DNA from: Rhodopirellula bahusiensis | GTDB lineage: Bacteria > Planctomycetota > Planctomycetia > Pirellulales > Pirellulaceae | DNA length: 59,949 nt | Direction: 5' to 3' | Assembly: GCF_002727185.1 (NCBI RefSeq) | Contig: NZ_NIZW01000036.1 | Location: 1-59,949, forward strand | Shown: one piece after another, positions 44,382 through 53,242 of the stretch | Layout of the letters: every line of letters begins with the position of its first letter | Position numbering within the stretch: the first letter of the stretch is position 1 | The notes under the pieces: generated by a model | What the model was told of the DNA's origin: nothing | Database searches by the model: none | The model's input: only the letters and a program-made list of their open reading frames with translations | Position numbers and translations under genes: made by a program

Positions 44382-46321
44382 CGTCGAAGTGGGGATTCAG
44401 AGGAGGCGTCCGGTGACAACGCGGCCAATCGGCGGCGGGCTCCGGTCGCATGTTGGCTGTTCGCAAAGCGACGCACCAAGGTGGAATAGCAGACGGCGGC
44501 TTCGCGTGTCCGCCCCAATTGTTCAAACGATTTGCCGGCTTGCACCAATGCCGCGGCGGTCCATTGGCCTTCGCCGCTGATGCCTTCGACCAATCGGTAG
44601 GCGTCAATCGCTTCGCCGAATCGTTCTTGCATGTAGTAGGTTTCGCCGATCATCCATTGGGCTCGACCTCGAGCGTCTTCGTCAGCCGACCCGAGTCGCA
44701 CAACGCTCTCGAGCAGCGACCGTCCGCGATCAAAGTTCAATTGGCGAATTTCGACGTCGGCGGCAAGCAAGTTCACCAATGCCGATTGAGGCGATGTGGT
44801 CGAGATCGCAGCACGTGCCGCGGCAATTCGCTGAGCAGCTTCCGTGATCGACCCGGATGACGAAGCGGTCTCGGCAAGACGAAGCAACGTGGGGAAGTCG
44901 TCCGCGCCACCTTCGTCAACGATGCGTTGCCACCACTTGAGCGATGAGTTGGCATCACCCGTTTGCAGCAAAGCTTCCGCGAACAAGCGTTCGACATGCA
45001 GGTTGCGTCCACGCCGTTCAGCGGTTTGGTCGCTTCCGTCGAAGAATGCTTCTTCGTCTTTGGCTGCCATGGCCAAAATGGACCAGTTCGACGTTCGGCC
45101 TGCCCAGCGACATGCCGATTCACGAACACCCGCGGTGATGATCGCTTCGGTGTCCTCGCCCGACTTGGAATCAACCGCGGCAACGGGTGAGATCCATCGC
45201 AGAGCGATTCGTTGTGCGTCGGCGTCGAGATCGTTTCGTGTGAGTTGTTCCAGGATCGCCGCGGTCGTGTCGCCGGTTTTGTCTCGGGTGGCGATGGCAT
45301 TTGCGTAGATCGATTCAGCACCCGCGTCGCCTCGTTGGGCGGAAACCAACAAACCGATGGCAGATGGCTTCAACGTCGATGTGAACTGTGGCGAGGCGGT
45401 CAGCTTCTTGGCATGCTGAATCAAATGATCAGCCAGCGGTCCATCGCAGGGTTCCAAAGGATGGTTGCCGCAATGTGACACGATCGCTTGCAAACACGCA
45501 CCGGAAGCGGAGTGTTGTTCCAGCAATTGTTGAAGCGTTTGGTCGGCCGAATCCGATTGTCCCGTTCGAAACTGGCATGACATCCGCATCAACAACGCGG
45601 ATGGAACGTCGGCGTGATCCGAGTGATGCTGTAGGAATTGATCGATCGCAGTCAGAGCGGCTTGATCGTCCTTGCCGGACATCGCGGTGCACCAAGCCAG
45701 TCCCAATCTCGCGGTCGCAAGTTGAGGACTGTCGCCGTTTGCGATCACCATCTGGTAGGTCGACTGCGCGAGTTCGAGGTGGCCGCCATCGAGCAATCCC
45801 GATGCAACGGTCATGCAAGTGGCTGCCCACTCGGGGCTAGTTATTCCGAGCTGTTTGACTTCGTTTAACCAGCGATGTGCGTCCGTGTGCCGGCCCGATC
45901 GTGTCAATCCATTGGCGGCACTGAGCAGTAGATTGGCAGTTTGCTCAGCGTTCAGCGAATCAGGATCGTTGTCCCTCAATCGCATCACCGCATAGGCCGC
46001 CATGTCATGCACATCGGCTGCGTTTTCAGTTTGGTTGCCGCTCGTGTCCAAACGGCGAGCCAATTGAACCAACGCTGCGATGGATCGAATGGAAGAGCTG
46101 TCGTTGGCGGCGATCGTGCGTGCCGTCGCGATCGCATCGTCCCATTGGGCACCATGCGTTTGTTGCAGAAGCTGACCCGTCGCCGCAGCGAGGTCGGACT
46201 CGTCCGCCTTGGCGAGTGTCGGCATCGACAACGTGAACACGATCAAAGCCAACCCAGTGGGGAACCACTGGATCGTTCGTTGTGGAAGCGAAGTGTTCGA
46301 CTGAGTGTGAGTCACAGTCAT
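44378..46321 (-). CDS. Secreted TPR-repeat protein of the ExbBD operon
   Basis: 647 aa from ATG 46321. A signal peptide (FPTGLALIVFTLSMPTLAKA) precedes a long helical protein with degenerate TPR repeats, most visible at the C-terminus: RGRAQWMIGETYYMQERFGE, then AIDAYRLVEG and LVQAGKSFEQLGRTREAAVC. It should be periplasmic and gather partners. The exbB ATG overlaps its stop, so it heads a four-gene operon. The pairing of a TPR protein with ExbBD in TonB-like operons is known in other bacteria, and supports a transport or envelope-energising role. Confidence 0.8.
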   Translation of the reverse strand: MTVTHTQSNTSLPQRTIQWFPTGLALIVFTLSMPTLAKADESDLAAATGQLLQQTHGAQWDDAIATARTIAANDSSSIRSIAALVQLARRLDTSGNQTENAADVHDMAAYAVMRLRDNDPDSLNAEQTANLLLSAANGLTRSGRHTDAHRWLNEVKQLGITSPEWAATCMTVASGLLDGGHLELAQSTYQMVIANGDSPQLATARLGLAWCTAMSGKDDQAALTAIDQFLQHHSDHADVPSALLMRMSCQFRTGQSDSADQTLQQLLEQHSASGACLQAIVSHCGNHPLEPCDGPLADHLIQHAKKLTASPQFTSTLKPSAIGLLVSAQRGDAGAESIYANAIATRDKTGDTTAAILEQLTRNDLDADAQRIALRWISPVAAVDSKSGEDTEAIITAGVRESACRWAGRTSNWSILAMAAKDEEAFFDGSDQTAERRGRNLHVERLFAEALLQTGDANSSLKWWQRIVDEGGADDFPTLLRLAETASSSGSITEAAQRIAAARAAISTTSPQSALVNLLAADVEIRQLNFDRGRSLLESVVRLGSADEDARGRAQWMIGETYYMQERFGEAIDAYRLVEGISGEGQWTAAALVQAGKSFEQLGRTREAAVCYSTLVRRFANSQHATGARRRLAALSPDASSESPLRR

Positions 46322-46437
46322 GGCTGAATCAGAAAGTCGAGAGAAGGGATTCAGAAAGCCGTGTATCATGCAGAGCGGGCGAGTGCCCGAAAGTCGGTTG
46401 ACCTTGGAGACTCGCCCGTTCGAAATTTTGAAGTGGA

Positions 46438-47598
46438 TCAAGCCGCGACGCGGTTGGCTTGTTGGAAGAACGAAGCCACCGATTCGACAACTTGGATCTG
46501 TTCGGCTTCAGTGAGCGAAGGGAAGATCGGCAGGTTCAGCACTTCCGCACTGGCTGTCTCGGTGTGTTCCAAACCGTTGTCACGGAAGGGAACGTCTGCG
46601 AAGCATTCTTGTTTGTGCATCGGAACCGGATAGTAGATCTCCGATCCAACCTTGCGTTCGGCCAAGTGGGCTCGCAATGCGTCGCGGCGACCACCGTGAA
46701 CTCGCAGCGTGTATTGATTCCAAACATGACGAGCGTCGGCGTCGTGGTATGGCGTGCCCAGTTGATCGTCGCCCACCAAACCAGCTTCGGTCAGCAGTCG
46801 GGTGTATCGATTGGCATTGATTGTGCGAGCTTCCACGGCGGCATCGAGGTGACGCAGTTTGACGCGAAGAATGGCGGCCTGGAACGTGTCCAAGCGGCTG
46901 TTGATCCCGACGACTTGGTGGTAGTAACGCGGACGCATTCCGTGTCCCGCGAACAATCGCAAACGATCGGCAAAGCCAGCGTCGGTCGCGGTCAAGATTC
47001 CGCCGTCGCCCATGCCACCGAGGTTCTTGGTGGGATAGAAGCTAAAGCAACCGGCTGTTCCCCAGCTGCCAGCCGGGCGGTCTTTGTAAGCGGCACCGAT
47101 GGCTTGGGCAGCATCTTCGACGACAGGAATGTCGTGTTCAGCAGCGATTTCGCAGATTCGATCGATTTGGGCGCACTGACCGAACAAGTGAACCGGAATA
47201 ATCGCGGCAGTTTTCTCGGTGATCAGCGTCGCGATCGATTCAGGGTCTATGTTGTAGGTGTCAGGCAGAATGTCCGCGAAAACTGGCGTCGCACCCAACC
47301 GGGTGATGCAGCTGACGGAGGCGAAGAACGTGAAGCTCGGCACGATGACTTCGTCGCCCGGTTTGATTTCCAATGCCATCAACGCCAGCAACAATGCGTC
47401 ACTTCCGGAGGCACAACCGACGGCGTTGGGCGTTTGGGTGTAGGCGGCGACTTCATTTTCCAATTCGGTCACGTCGGGACCAAACAGAAAACGGCCGCTG
47501 TCGAGCACTTCGGTGAGTGCTTCGAGGAATTCGTCGCGGTGCGGGGCGTTATCGCGATTGACATCCAATAGAGGGACGCCGGGGTTGCTAGCAGTCAT
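46438..47598 (-). CDS. DegT/DnrJ/EryC1/StrS-family PLP-dependent sugar aminotransferase
   Basis: 386 aa from ATG 47598 (ATG 47610 possible). Family order is complete: GCASGSDALLLALMALEIKP, EVIVPSFTFFASV, then VVEDAAQAIGA, and the PLP lysine in SFYPTKNLGGMGDGG. The end has the substrate loop (YYPVPMHKQECF). It transaminates a keto-sugar nucleotide, for surface polysaccharide or lipopolysaccharide; WecE/ArnB-type substrates are possible. It is on the same strand as the TPR operon but 117 nt before it, with no tight coupling. Confidence 0.9.
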   Translation of the reverse strand: MTASNPGVPLLDVNRDNAPHRDEFLEALTEVLDSGRFLFGPDVTELENEVAAYTQTPNAVGCASGSDALLLALMALEIKPGDEVIVPSFTFFASVSCITRLGATPVFADILPDTYNIDPESIATLITEKTAAIIPVHLFGQCAQIDRICEIAAEHDIPVVEDAAQAIGAAYKDRPAGSWGTAGCFSFYPTKNLGGMGDGGILTATDAGFADRLRLFAGHGMRPRYYHQVVGINSRLDTFQAAILRVKLRHLDAAVEARTINANRYTRLLTEAGLVGDDQLGTPYHDADARHVWNQYTLRVHGGRRDALRAHLAERKVGSEIYYPVPMHKQECFADVPFRDNGLEHTETASAEVLNLPIFPSLTEAEQIQVVESVASFFQQANRVAA

Positions 47599-47773
47599 GG
47601 CGAGACTCATCCGTGAAATAAATGCGGGATAGTCGAAAGTCCATTTTCGACGGTGTCGACGCACTGACGCGTTCAAACACTTCTGCTTCAATACGAGGCG
47701 TCACACTAAAACGTCAAGACCGAACCAGCGAAGACGCACCCCGAGATCCTCCCCACAATTTCACGAAAGCCAC

Positions 47774-48535
47774 ATGGCGAAGAACAAAAAAGCCAGAATC
47801 CCACACAAATTCCTGCCTTGGATCGCGATCCGAAAACAATACAACCTGACTCACGCCGAAGTCCAAATGGCCCGCGAATTGGGTTTGGAGCCGCGGCGAT
47901 TTCCCAGTTACGCAAATATCAAAGACCAGCCCTGGAAAAAACCGCTGAAAGAATTCATCGCGGAACTGTATCTGAAGCAAACCGGGCGAGAACAACCTGA
48001 AACGGTCTTCTCGATGGAGGACTTGGCGGCTCAGCACGTGGCGCGGCGGTTGGCGAAAAAACAAGCAAAACTAGAGCGTTTAGCGTCCGAAGCGGGCGAA
48101 GACGACTCGTCCGAATCAGTGTGGCCTGGGGCGGAATCCGAAGCCGCTGTCCCAGAAACAGTCGAAGCTGAGTCTTCAGCTGCGGGCGAAACCAATGCCG
48201 AACCAGCCGCGGAAGCTGCGCTGCCGGAAGCTGTGGAGGAGCCGGTCAAAAGCGAGCCAGAGCCCGTTGCGGCCGAGCCAATCCCGGTGGAACCGGAGCC
48301 AGAATCGCCGGTCGTCGAAGCTGTGGTTGCCGATCCTGAGCCCATTTCGGAGCCCGAGTCTGTCGCAGAACCAGAGCCGGTTGCGGAACCAGAGCCGGTT
48401 GCCGAAACGCCTGAGCCCGAACCTGAATCACCGGAGGAGGCTCCACAGCCGGAAGCATCTCCCGCGGCTGCGCTGAGTCCCTGGGAGGCAGCGCGAGCCC
48501 GTCTAAATGCGAAATCCAAAGGGGAATCCGAGTGA
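47774..48535 (+). CDS. Acidic, Pro/Glu/Ala-rich protein with a conserved N-terminal domain
   Basis: 253 aa. The first about 95 residues are basic and regular (KARIPHKFLPWIAIRKQYNL, ELGLEPRRFPSYANIKD, LKEFIAELYLKQTG), with a helical, possibly nucleic-acid-binding look. The rest is a low-complexity tail of Glu/Pro/Val/Ala, with tandem repeats of the type AEPEPV(x) around residues 195-220. It has no signal peptide. I do not recognise a named family. Divergent from the aminotransferase gene. Confidence 0.7.
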   Translation: MAKNKKARIPHKFLPWIAIRKQYNLTHAEVQMARELGLEPRRFPSYANIKDQPWKKPLKEFIAELYLKQTGREQPETVFSMEDLAAQHVARRLAKKQAKLERLASEAGEDDSSESVWPGAESEAAVPETVEAESSAAGETNAEPAAEAALPEAVEEPVKSEPEPVAAEPIPVEPEPESPVVEAVVADPEPISEPESVAEPEPVAEPEPVAETPEPEPESPEEAPQPEASPAAALSPWEAARARLNAKSKGESE

Positions 48536-48652
48536 TCCGGATTTGACATCGTAGCCCTCCACGAATTAGCTTGAACGCTGTCAAACTGCGTCAATTCACC
48601 GCTTTGCACTTTTTTGCGGCGGTCCCTTCCTTTCATTGGAAAGAGTCAAACG

Positions 48653-49120
48653 ATGGCTAAACGTTGGATCTCAGCCCTGGCGGTCCTGTTGGTCGCCACC
48701 ACCACCGTGGTTGCCGCGGACGCCGTGGAAAAAACCGTGGACTTGAAAGACGTGAAGTGCGTCGTCGCTCCACGCGATGCTCAAGCGAGCAAGTCAGCCG
48801 AATACAAAGAAGGCAAGGTGTTCTTCTGCTGCAACGGCTGCGAAGGCAAATTCACCAAGGCACCTGAGAAGTTCGCGACTCAGGCCAACCGCCAACTGGT
48901 TCAAACCAAACAGTACGAACAGAAAGCGTGCCCACTGACTGGCGGCAAACTGAACCCCGAAACGTTGATCACAGTCGATGGTGCGAAAGTCGCTTTCTGC
49001 TGCAACAATTGCAAGGGCAAGGTCGAAGGCACCGAGGAAAAGAAGCAAGCTGAATTGGTCTTCAGCGACAAAGCGTTCAGCAAGGGCTTCAAAAAGAAAG
49101 CCGAAAAGACCGACGGTTGA
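48653..49120 (+). CDS. Secreted protein with two TRASH/YHS-like metal-binding domains
   Basis: 155 aa from ATG 48653; the preceding GGAAAG is a plausible ribosome site. A signal peptide (WISALAVLLVATTTVVAADA) precedes two similar units: VKCVVAPRDA...GKVFFCCNGCEGKFTK and CPLTGGKLNPETL...GAKVAFCCNNCKGKVEG. Each has a Cys early in the unit and a CCxxC cluster, as in heavy-metal-binding YHS/TRASH knuckles. It probably binds a soft metal in the periplasm. A strong terminator follows. Confidence 0.85.
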   Translation: MAKRWISALAVLLVATTTVVAADAVEKTVDLKDVKCVVAPRDAQASKSAEYKEGKVFFCCNGCEGKFTKAPEKFATQANRQLVQTKQYEQKACPLTGGKLNPETLITVDGAKVAFCCNNCKGKVEGTEEKKQAELVFSDKAFSKGFKKKAEKTDG

Positions 49121-49147
49121 TACAACGTCGCCTCAATTAAAAAAACG

Positions 49148-49180
49148 AAACCCAGTTGGAACTCCCAACTGGGTTTTTTC
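49148..49180 (+). terminator. Intrinsic terminator
   Basis: CCCAGTTGG (49151-49159) pairs perfectly with CCAACTGGG (49165-49173), followed by six T residues. An A-run precedes it, so it may act in both directions. It ends the TRASH-like protein gene. Confidence 0.92.
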
Positions 49181-49282
49181 GTGCTTTCCCCCAAAATCCA
49201 ACAACCTGTAGCACGATGGTCCCCATCGTGAACCCACCCCCGTACGATGGACTTCCAAGTCCGTCGCCCCCCCTCGAGCAAA

Positions 49283-49449
49283 GAGGTCGTGCAGTTTTAT
49301 TTCACCCTCCCTTTGGGAGGGTCGGCCCGCTTCGGGCCGGGGAGGGTTACGCGCTGGATCCAATGCTCAGCCCTCCCCTCGCTTCGCTCGACCCTCCCAG
49401 AGGGAGGGTGATGACAAACGCCCGGCAATACAGCATCTAAAAACTGCAC
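49283..49449. repeat. Structured dispersed repeat, about 167 bp (copy 2)
   Basis: Second copy of 29264-29421. It carries an extra 9 bp (GCTTCGCTC-type insertion at about 49381-49389) and the stem GGCCCG/CGGGCC in place of GGACCG/CGGTCC. Confidence 0.85.
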
Positions 49450-49525
49450 GACCTCCAAAAGGCGAAAGCTGCTCAAGGATTTCCCAGCCAAGCCACCGAC
49501 TTCATCCGAACGAACGCCGGTTCCG

Positions 49526-50887
49526 TTATCGCTTAGGCTTCACCGCATCTTTCGGCAACCATTTTGCCAGCTCATCTTTGACGATTTGCAACTCCGGCTT
49601 GCCGGCCAAGTTGTCGTACTCATACGGATCGTTGCGGCTGTCGTACAACTCCTCATCGCCGTTCGCGTACCGGATGTAGCGATACTGTTCGCTACGAACG
49701 GCGTGGTTCTCGTAACCGTGAGTCGTGATCGCGGGGATGTTCCACTCGGCATCTGCGTCCTCGAGCAACGAAGTGATCTCGTGACCTTCCACGTGCTCAG
49801 GAACCGGCACCCCAGCCAATTTGCAAAGCGTGGGATAGACCGACATCAAATCCACGGTCCGTTCACAAAGTGTTCCTGGCGTGGTCATGCCGGGCACGAC
49901 CCAGATCATCGGCGTTCTCGTCGGTTCTTCCCACAAGGCGAACTTGCGCCAGTGTTGCTTTTCGCCGAGTGACCAACCGTGGTCGGTCCAAAGAACTAAG
50001 ATCGTGTTGTTCTTTTGTGGGCTGCTTTCATACGCGTCCAGCAACCGGCCCAGGTTCATGTCGGTGTAGGCACACGTCGCCAAGTAAGACTGGATGGCCG
50101 CCTTCCAACGACCAGATTTCAAGAACTTCTTGTGGTCTTTGTCGGCACCCGCCATCCGCAGACCAGCCGGTGGCAAGTCATCCAAATCATTTTCGCGGTG
50201 GGGCGGAAGTTGAATCGAATCCAGCGGAAAGGCGTCGTAGTATTTCCTTGGTGCAACGAATGGCAGGTGCGGTTTGTAGAGTCCACAGGCGATGAAGAAC
50301 GGTTGGTCGGAATCCGCGTTCATCCGTTCGATGCAGTAGTCGGTCGTGTGCCAATCGATCAGGTCTTTGTCCTTCAGGTCGGGATGAACTTTGTCGTTGT
50401 GAAATCCATCCATCTTTTGCACGCCCGGACCGTTGGCTGAAAAGCCCTTCTTGGACATGTAGTCTGTCCATTCGGAGGGATGGTTGTCCATCGAGTGGTA
50501 GATCTTGCCGGCACCGAAGACGTTGTATCCCGCTTTCAAGAACTGAGCCGACAACCCATCACCGGCCGGTTGGTACTTCTTCCACTGGTCACCGTTCTTG
50601 TAGCATCCGGTGGTCCAAGGTCGACGCCCACCCATCAACGCGCATCGAGATGGTTCACAAGCGGGTACCGCGCAGTAGGCGTTGGTGAACGCCAAACCCA
50701 TCTTAGCCAAGCGATCAAAGTTAGGCGTTTGAGCTTGAGGATTCCGCCCCATGAACGTCAACCAATGATTGAGGTCATCAACCGCCACCATCAACACATT
50801 GGGTTGCTTCGGTTGAGCGTTGACCTGACCAACCGCCGAACCAGCCAAGAAAGCGAAGGCGATGCCGATAATGCAAAAGTGTCTCAT
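49526..50887 (-). CDS. Secreted sulfatase (formylglycine type, iduronate-2-sulfatase-like)
   Basis: 453 aa from ATG 50887. A signal peptide (CIIGIAFAFLAGSAVGQVNA) is followed by the alkaline-phosphatase-superfamily start PNVLMVAVDDLNHWLTFMG, which provides the metal-binding Asp pair, and the sulfatase signature CEPSRCALMGGRRPWTTG with the Cys that is converted to formylglycine. Later motifs include GKIYH and LWTDHGWSLGEKQHW. The layout matches iduronate-2-sulfatase-like members (S1_7) abundant in planctomycetes; the actual glycan substrate is unknown. Export implies periplasmic or extracellular action. No carbohydrate gene is adjacent. Confidence 0.93.
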   Translation of the reverse strand: MRHFCIIGIAFAFLAGSAVGQVNAQPKQPNVLMVAVDDLNHWLTFMGRNPQAQTPNFDRLAKMGLAFTNAYCAVPACEPSRCALMGGRRPWTTGCYKNGDQWKKYQPAGDGLSAQFLKAGYNVFGAGKIYHSMDNHPSEWTDYMSKKGFSANGPGVQKMDGFHNDKVHPDLKDKDLIDWHTTDYCIERMNADSDQPFFIACGLYKPHLPFVAPRKYYDAFPLDSIQLPPHRENDLDDLPPAGLRMAGADKDHKKFLKSGRWKAAIQSYLATCAYTDMNLGRLLDAYESSPQKNNTILVLWTDHGWSLGEKQHWRKFALWEEPTRTPMIWVVPGMTTPGTLCERTVDLMSVYPTLCKLAGVPVPEHVEGHEITSLLEDADAEWNIPAITTHGYENHAVRSEQYRYIRYANGDEELYDSRNDPYEYDNLAGKPELQIVKDELAKWLPKDAVKPKR

Positions 50888-51345
50888 TGAAATCTCATGG
50901 GGATGGGGGACGCATCGCTTATGCGGGTGGTGTGGTCGGGAGTGTGGCACCATTGTGAGGGGTCGCTTGGAACGCAAACATCAAAGAATGATTCTATCGA
51001 GGTGGAATTGACGATTGCTTTTATCCAATCGATGCACTGTAGATCCCGTGATTTACGTTAGTTGAACCATCACTTTCTAACCGAGGGGTGGCAGCTGTTA
51101 GCGACAATTAGAAAACTCAACTTGAGTTGGTGTTGGGATGTCAGGCTGAAAAGCACGAGTTCAATTTGACTGCGTTCTGCGCGACATCACCGATGTTCAA
51201 ATGCCTACAAGTGAAGTTTTGCTCAAAGGGGATACCCCTCACATTCAATATGAATGGGTTTTCAGGCTTTGGGCACTCGTAAAATGGGAAGGCTGTTGAT
51301 TCTGCGACGGCTATCATTCCCCACCCCACCATTCAGGTTTGGCCC
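50888..51345. other. Lower-GC intergenic gap
   Basis: About 460 bp between divergent sulfatase and PEP-CTERM genes. The part around 50980-51340 is visibly AT-richer than its surroundings. No supported gene; it should contain both promoters. Confidence 0.4.
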
Positions 51346-52203
51346 ATGAGACAGAAACTTATATTCGTGGTAGTCGGCATGCTCATGACACTACCCAACG
51401 TTGCACATTCAGCGGTGATAGGAGGCACAAGCTCGTCGAGCTTTTTGACTGCTGACCTTGAGGTAAGTTTGCTTGGTGGTGGCGCTGCAGTCGACGGCGA
51501 TTTGACCGTCGGTCCATCTGTTGCAGGCACCGCACCCACGGCGTATTCATTTGACCAAGAAGTCCTAAACGTCTCAGCATCAGCTGGCATCAATCCTCTA
51601 ATTACGGCGATCGGTGTCGGATCCAGTTCAGTAGACGTCCTGGCCTCGTCCACGGTCGATGGTGGTCTGGGATCCAGAAATGCGACTGGTAATCAGCAAA
51701 TTGTAGACTTTGACCTTTCGATTGGTGAACTTCCGGCGTTGGCCGATGTCCTCTCGATCACGGCGGACGCCATTACGGTTTCTTCGGTGGTTGATGGAGA
51801 CTTCGGAGCACTCAGTCCAGTTGGAACAATGAACGTCACCAATTTTCGGGTTTTTGTTAATGGTGCGCAGGTTGGTGCGTTATTAAATGGTGACATTGCC
51901 GCAGATTTCGACTTTGGTTTGTCAACATTTTTGGGTGGGGCGACTTTGACCTTGAATGAGCAAGATATAGTCGGGGACGGCATTTCAAGTTCATCATTGG
52001 AAACTAACGCGATCAATTTGCAGCTGAACAACGTGGGAGTCCCTGCGGTTGGCGCTATTGATGGCAACGTGTTGGTTGGGATGACTGGAGCAAGTCTACA
52101 AGCTTCTGCTGTTCCCGAGCCATCCTCGCTGGCCATCCTCAGCGCGGCAAGTTTAGGAGGAGTCTTCTGGCGACGTCGTCGTGTAGTTTCACCCGCTTGC
52201 TAA
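51346..52203 (+). CDS. PEP-CTERM sorting-domain secreted protein
   Basis: 285 aa. A signal peptide (KLIFVVVGMLMTLPNVAHSA) precedes a beta-rich, Ser/Gly/Ala/Asp-rich body of low complexity (IGGTSSSSFLTADLEVSLLG). The C-terminus has VPEPSSLAILSAASLGGVFW followed by RRRR, the PEP-CTERM signal for exosortase-dependent sorting to the surface. The body is not recognised. Its base composition is more AT-rich than neighbouring genes. The exosortase is not in this window. Confidence 0.88.
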   Translation: MRQKLIFVVVGMLMTLPNVAHSAVIGGTSSSSFLTADLEVSLLGGGAAVDGDLTVGPSVAGTAPTAYSFDQEVLNVSASAGINPLITAIGVGSSSVDVLASSTVDGGLGSRNATGNQQIVDFDLSIGELPALADVLSITADAITVSSVVDGDFGALSPVGTMNVTNFRVFVNGAQVGALLNGDIAADFDFGLSTFLGGATLTLNEQDIVGDGISSSSLETNAINLQLNNVGVPAVGAIDGNVLVGMTGASLQASAVPEPSSLAILSAASLGGVFWRRRRVVSPAC

Positions 52204-52239
52204 GCATCACTCGATTGGTTGCAATCTTATAGGAACGCA

Positions 52240-52264
52240 ATGCTGGCCTTTGCAACGCCAGCAT
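52240..52264 (+). terminator. Candidate terminator-like hairpin
   Basis: ATGCTGGC (52240-52247) pairs with GCCAGCAT (52257-52264). Only a short T-stretch follows, so it may be a weak terminator shared by the convergent genes. Confidence 0.5.
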
Positions 52265-52296
52265 TTGCTATCCAGCCGTAGACCTTCGAAGACCGC

Positions 52297-53142
52297 TCAA
52301 GCGAGGACACTGCTCCGTATCTTGGTGAGCAGTTCGATTGCTTCGCCGATCTCGGCTTTCTGACGTGCCGGGTCTTCGGGGATTTCTCGTTCGATGGTCA
52401 GCGCTCCCGCGTAGCCGATCTCACGTAGCGTCTTCAGATACGTCTCCATGCCGACGTCGCCTTGTCCGAGTGGGACTTCGCGTCCGAAGGTGACGCCCGG
52501 TTGATCGCTCCAGGTGCCGTCTTTGCAGTGAACGCTGCGAACGTGCGATCCTACTTTGCGAAGCGCCTCGATCGGGTCACCTGAACCGTACAGGATCATG
52601 TTGGCGGGATCGAAGTTGATCTTCAGATTGTCTCGTTGCACCGAGTCGATGAACGTCAGCAATCCTTCGGCGGTTTCTTGTCCGGTTTCGAGATGCAGGA
52701 ATTGTTCGTTGACTCGGCAGTGGTCGCACAATTGCTGGGTGACTTCCACGATGCTCTCGTAGTCCGCGTCCGCCGAATCGTGCGGAACAAAGCCGATGTG
52801 CAGCGCCACGCAGTCAACACCTAACAGGCGTGCGAAGTCGCTGATCTCCATCATCTCTTTCAGCCGAGCCTGCCGGGTTGCTGGCGGTACCAGCCCCACG
52901 GTTTCGACGACGGTTGGAATGTCCGCATAGCTTTCGCCATCGAAGCCACCAAAGACGGCGGTGCACTGGATGCCGTATTCATCAAGTTGCGACTTGAACT
53001 TCTGAGCGGCTTCCGGAGTGCGATTGTTAGCATGCGGTGCGTGTAACTGAATCGTGGGCAATCCGAGTTCGCGAATGACCGGCCAAGCAACTCCCAGGCC
53101 CGCGTCGATGGAAGCGAATACACCAATGGGCCAAGACGACAT
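52297..53142 (-). CDS. Sugar phosphate isomerase/epimerase family protein (TIM barrel)
   Basis: 281 aa. AP-endonuclease-2-like TIM barrel: IQLHAPHANNRTPEAAQKF, then CVALHIGFVPHD, FLHLETGQETAEGLLTFID, LKINFDPANMILYGSGDPIE and HVRSVHCKDGTW, ending with GALTIEREIPED. The metal-binding Glu/Asp/His pattern (E in LETGQ, D in FDPAN, H in VHCKD, E in IEREI) is intact. The reaction is isomerisation or epimerisation of a sugar or inositol derivative; the exact substrate is unclear. Confidence 0.87.
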   Translation of the reverse strand: MSSWPIGVFASIDAGLGVAWPVIRELGLPTIQLHAPHANNRTPEAAQKFKSQLDEYGIQCTAVFGGFDGESYADIPTVVETVGLVPPATRQARLKEMMEISDFARLLGVDCVALHIGFVPHDSADADYESIVEVTQQLCDHCRVNEQFLHLETGQETAEGLLTFIDSVQRDNLKINFDPANMILYGSGDPIEALRKVGSHVRSVHCKDGTWSDQPGVTFGREVPLGQGDVGMETYLKTLREIGYAGALTIEREIPEDPARQKAEIGEAIELLTKIRSSVLA

Positions 53143-53242
53143 AAATCGGTCCTTAGAAAGAGTTGCTTGATGAGTTGATAGACGGTGACAAGCGACGAGG
53201 CACGCGGGTCATCAAACCGGTGTTTCGACCGATGGGGCAGAA

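Larger units (their letters stand above)
49121..49525. other. Intergenic gap with terminator, hairpins and dispersed repeat
   Basis: About 400 bp between convergent genes. It holds the terminator, two hairpins (CACGATGG/CCATCGTG at 49212-49230 and CGATGGACTT/AAGTCCGTCG at 49245-49266) and a repeat copy (49283-49449). No gene is supported. Confidence 0.5.

Noticed and set aside
46459..47571. Long plus-strand frame opposite the aminotransferase
   Set aside because: Antisense shadow; the minus strand has complete DegT-family motifs.
51141..51332. Minus-strand frame of 63 aa upstream of the PEP-CTERM gene
   Set aside because: Lies in the promoter region, no support beyond an open frame.
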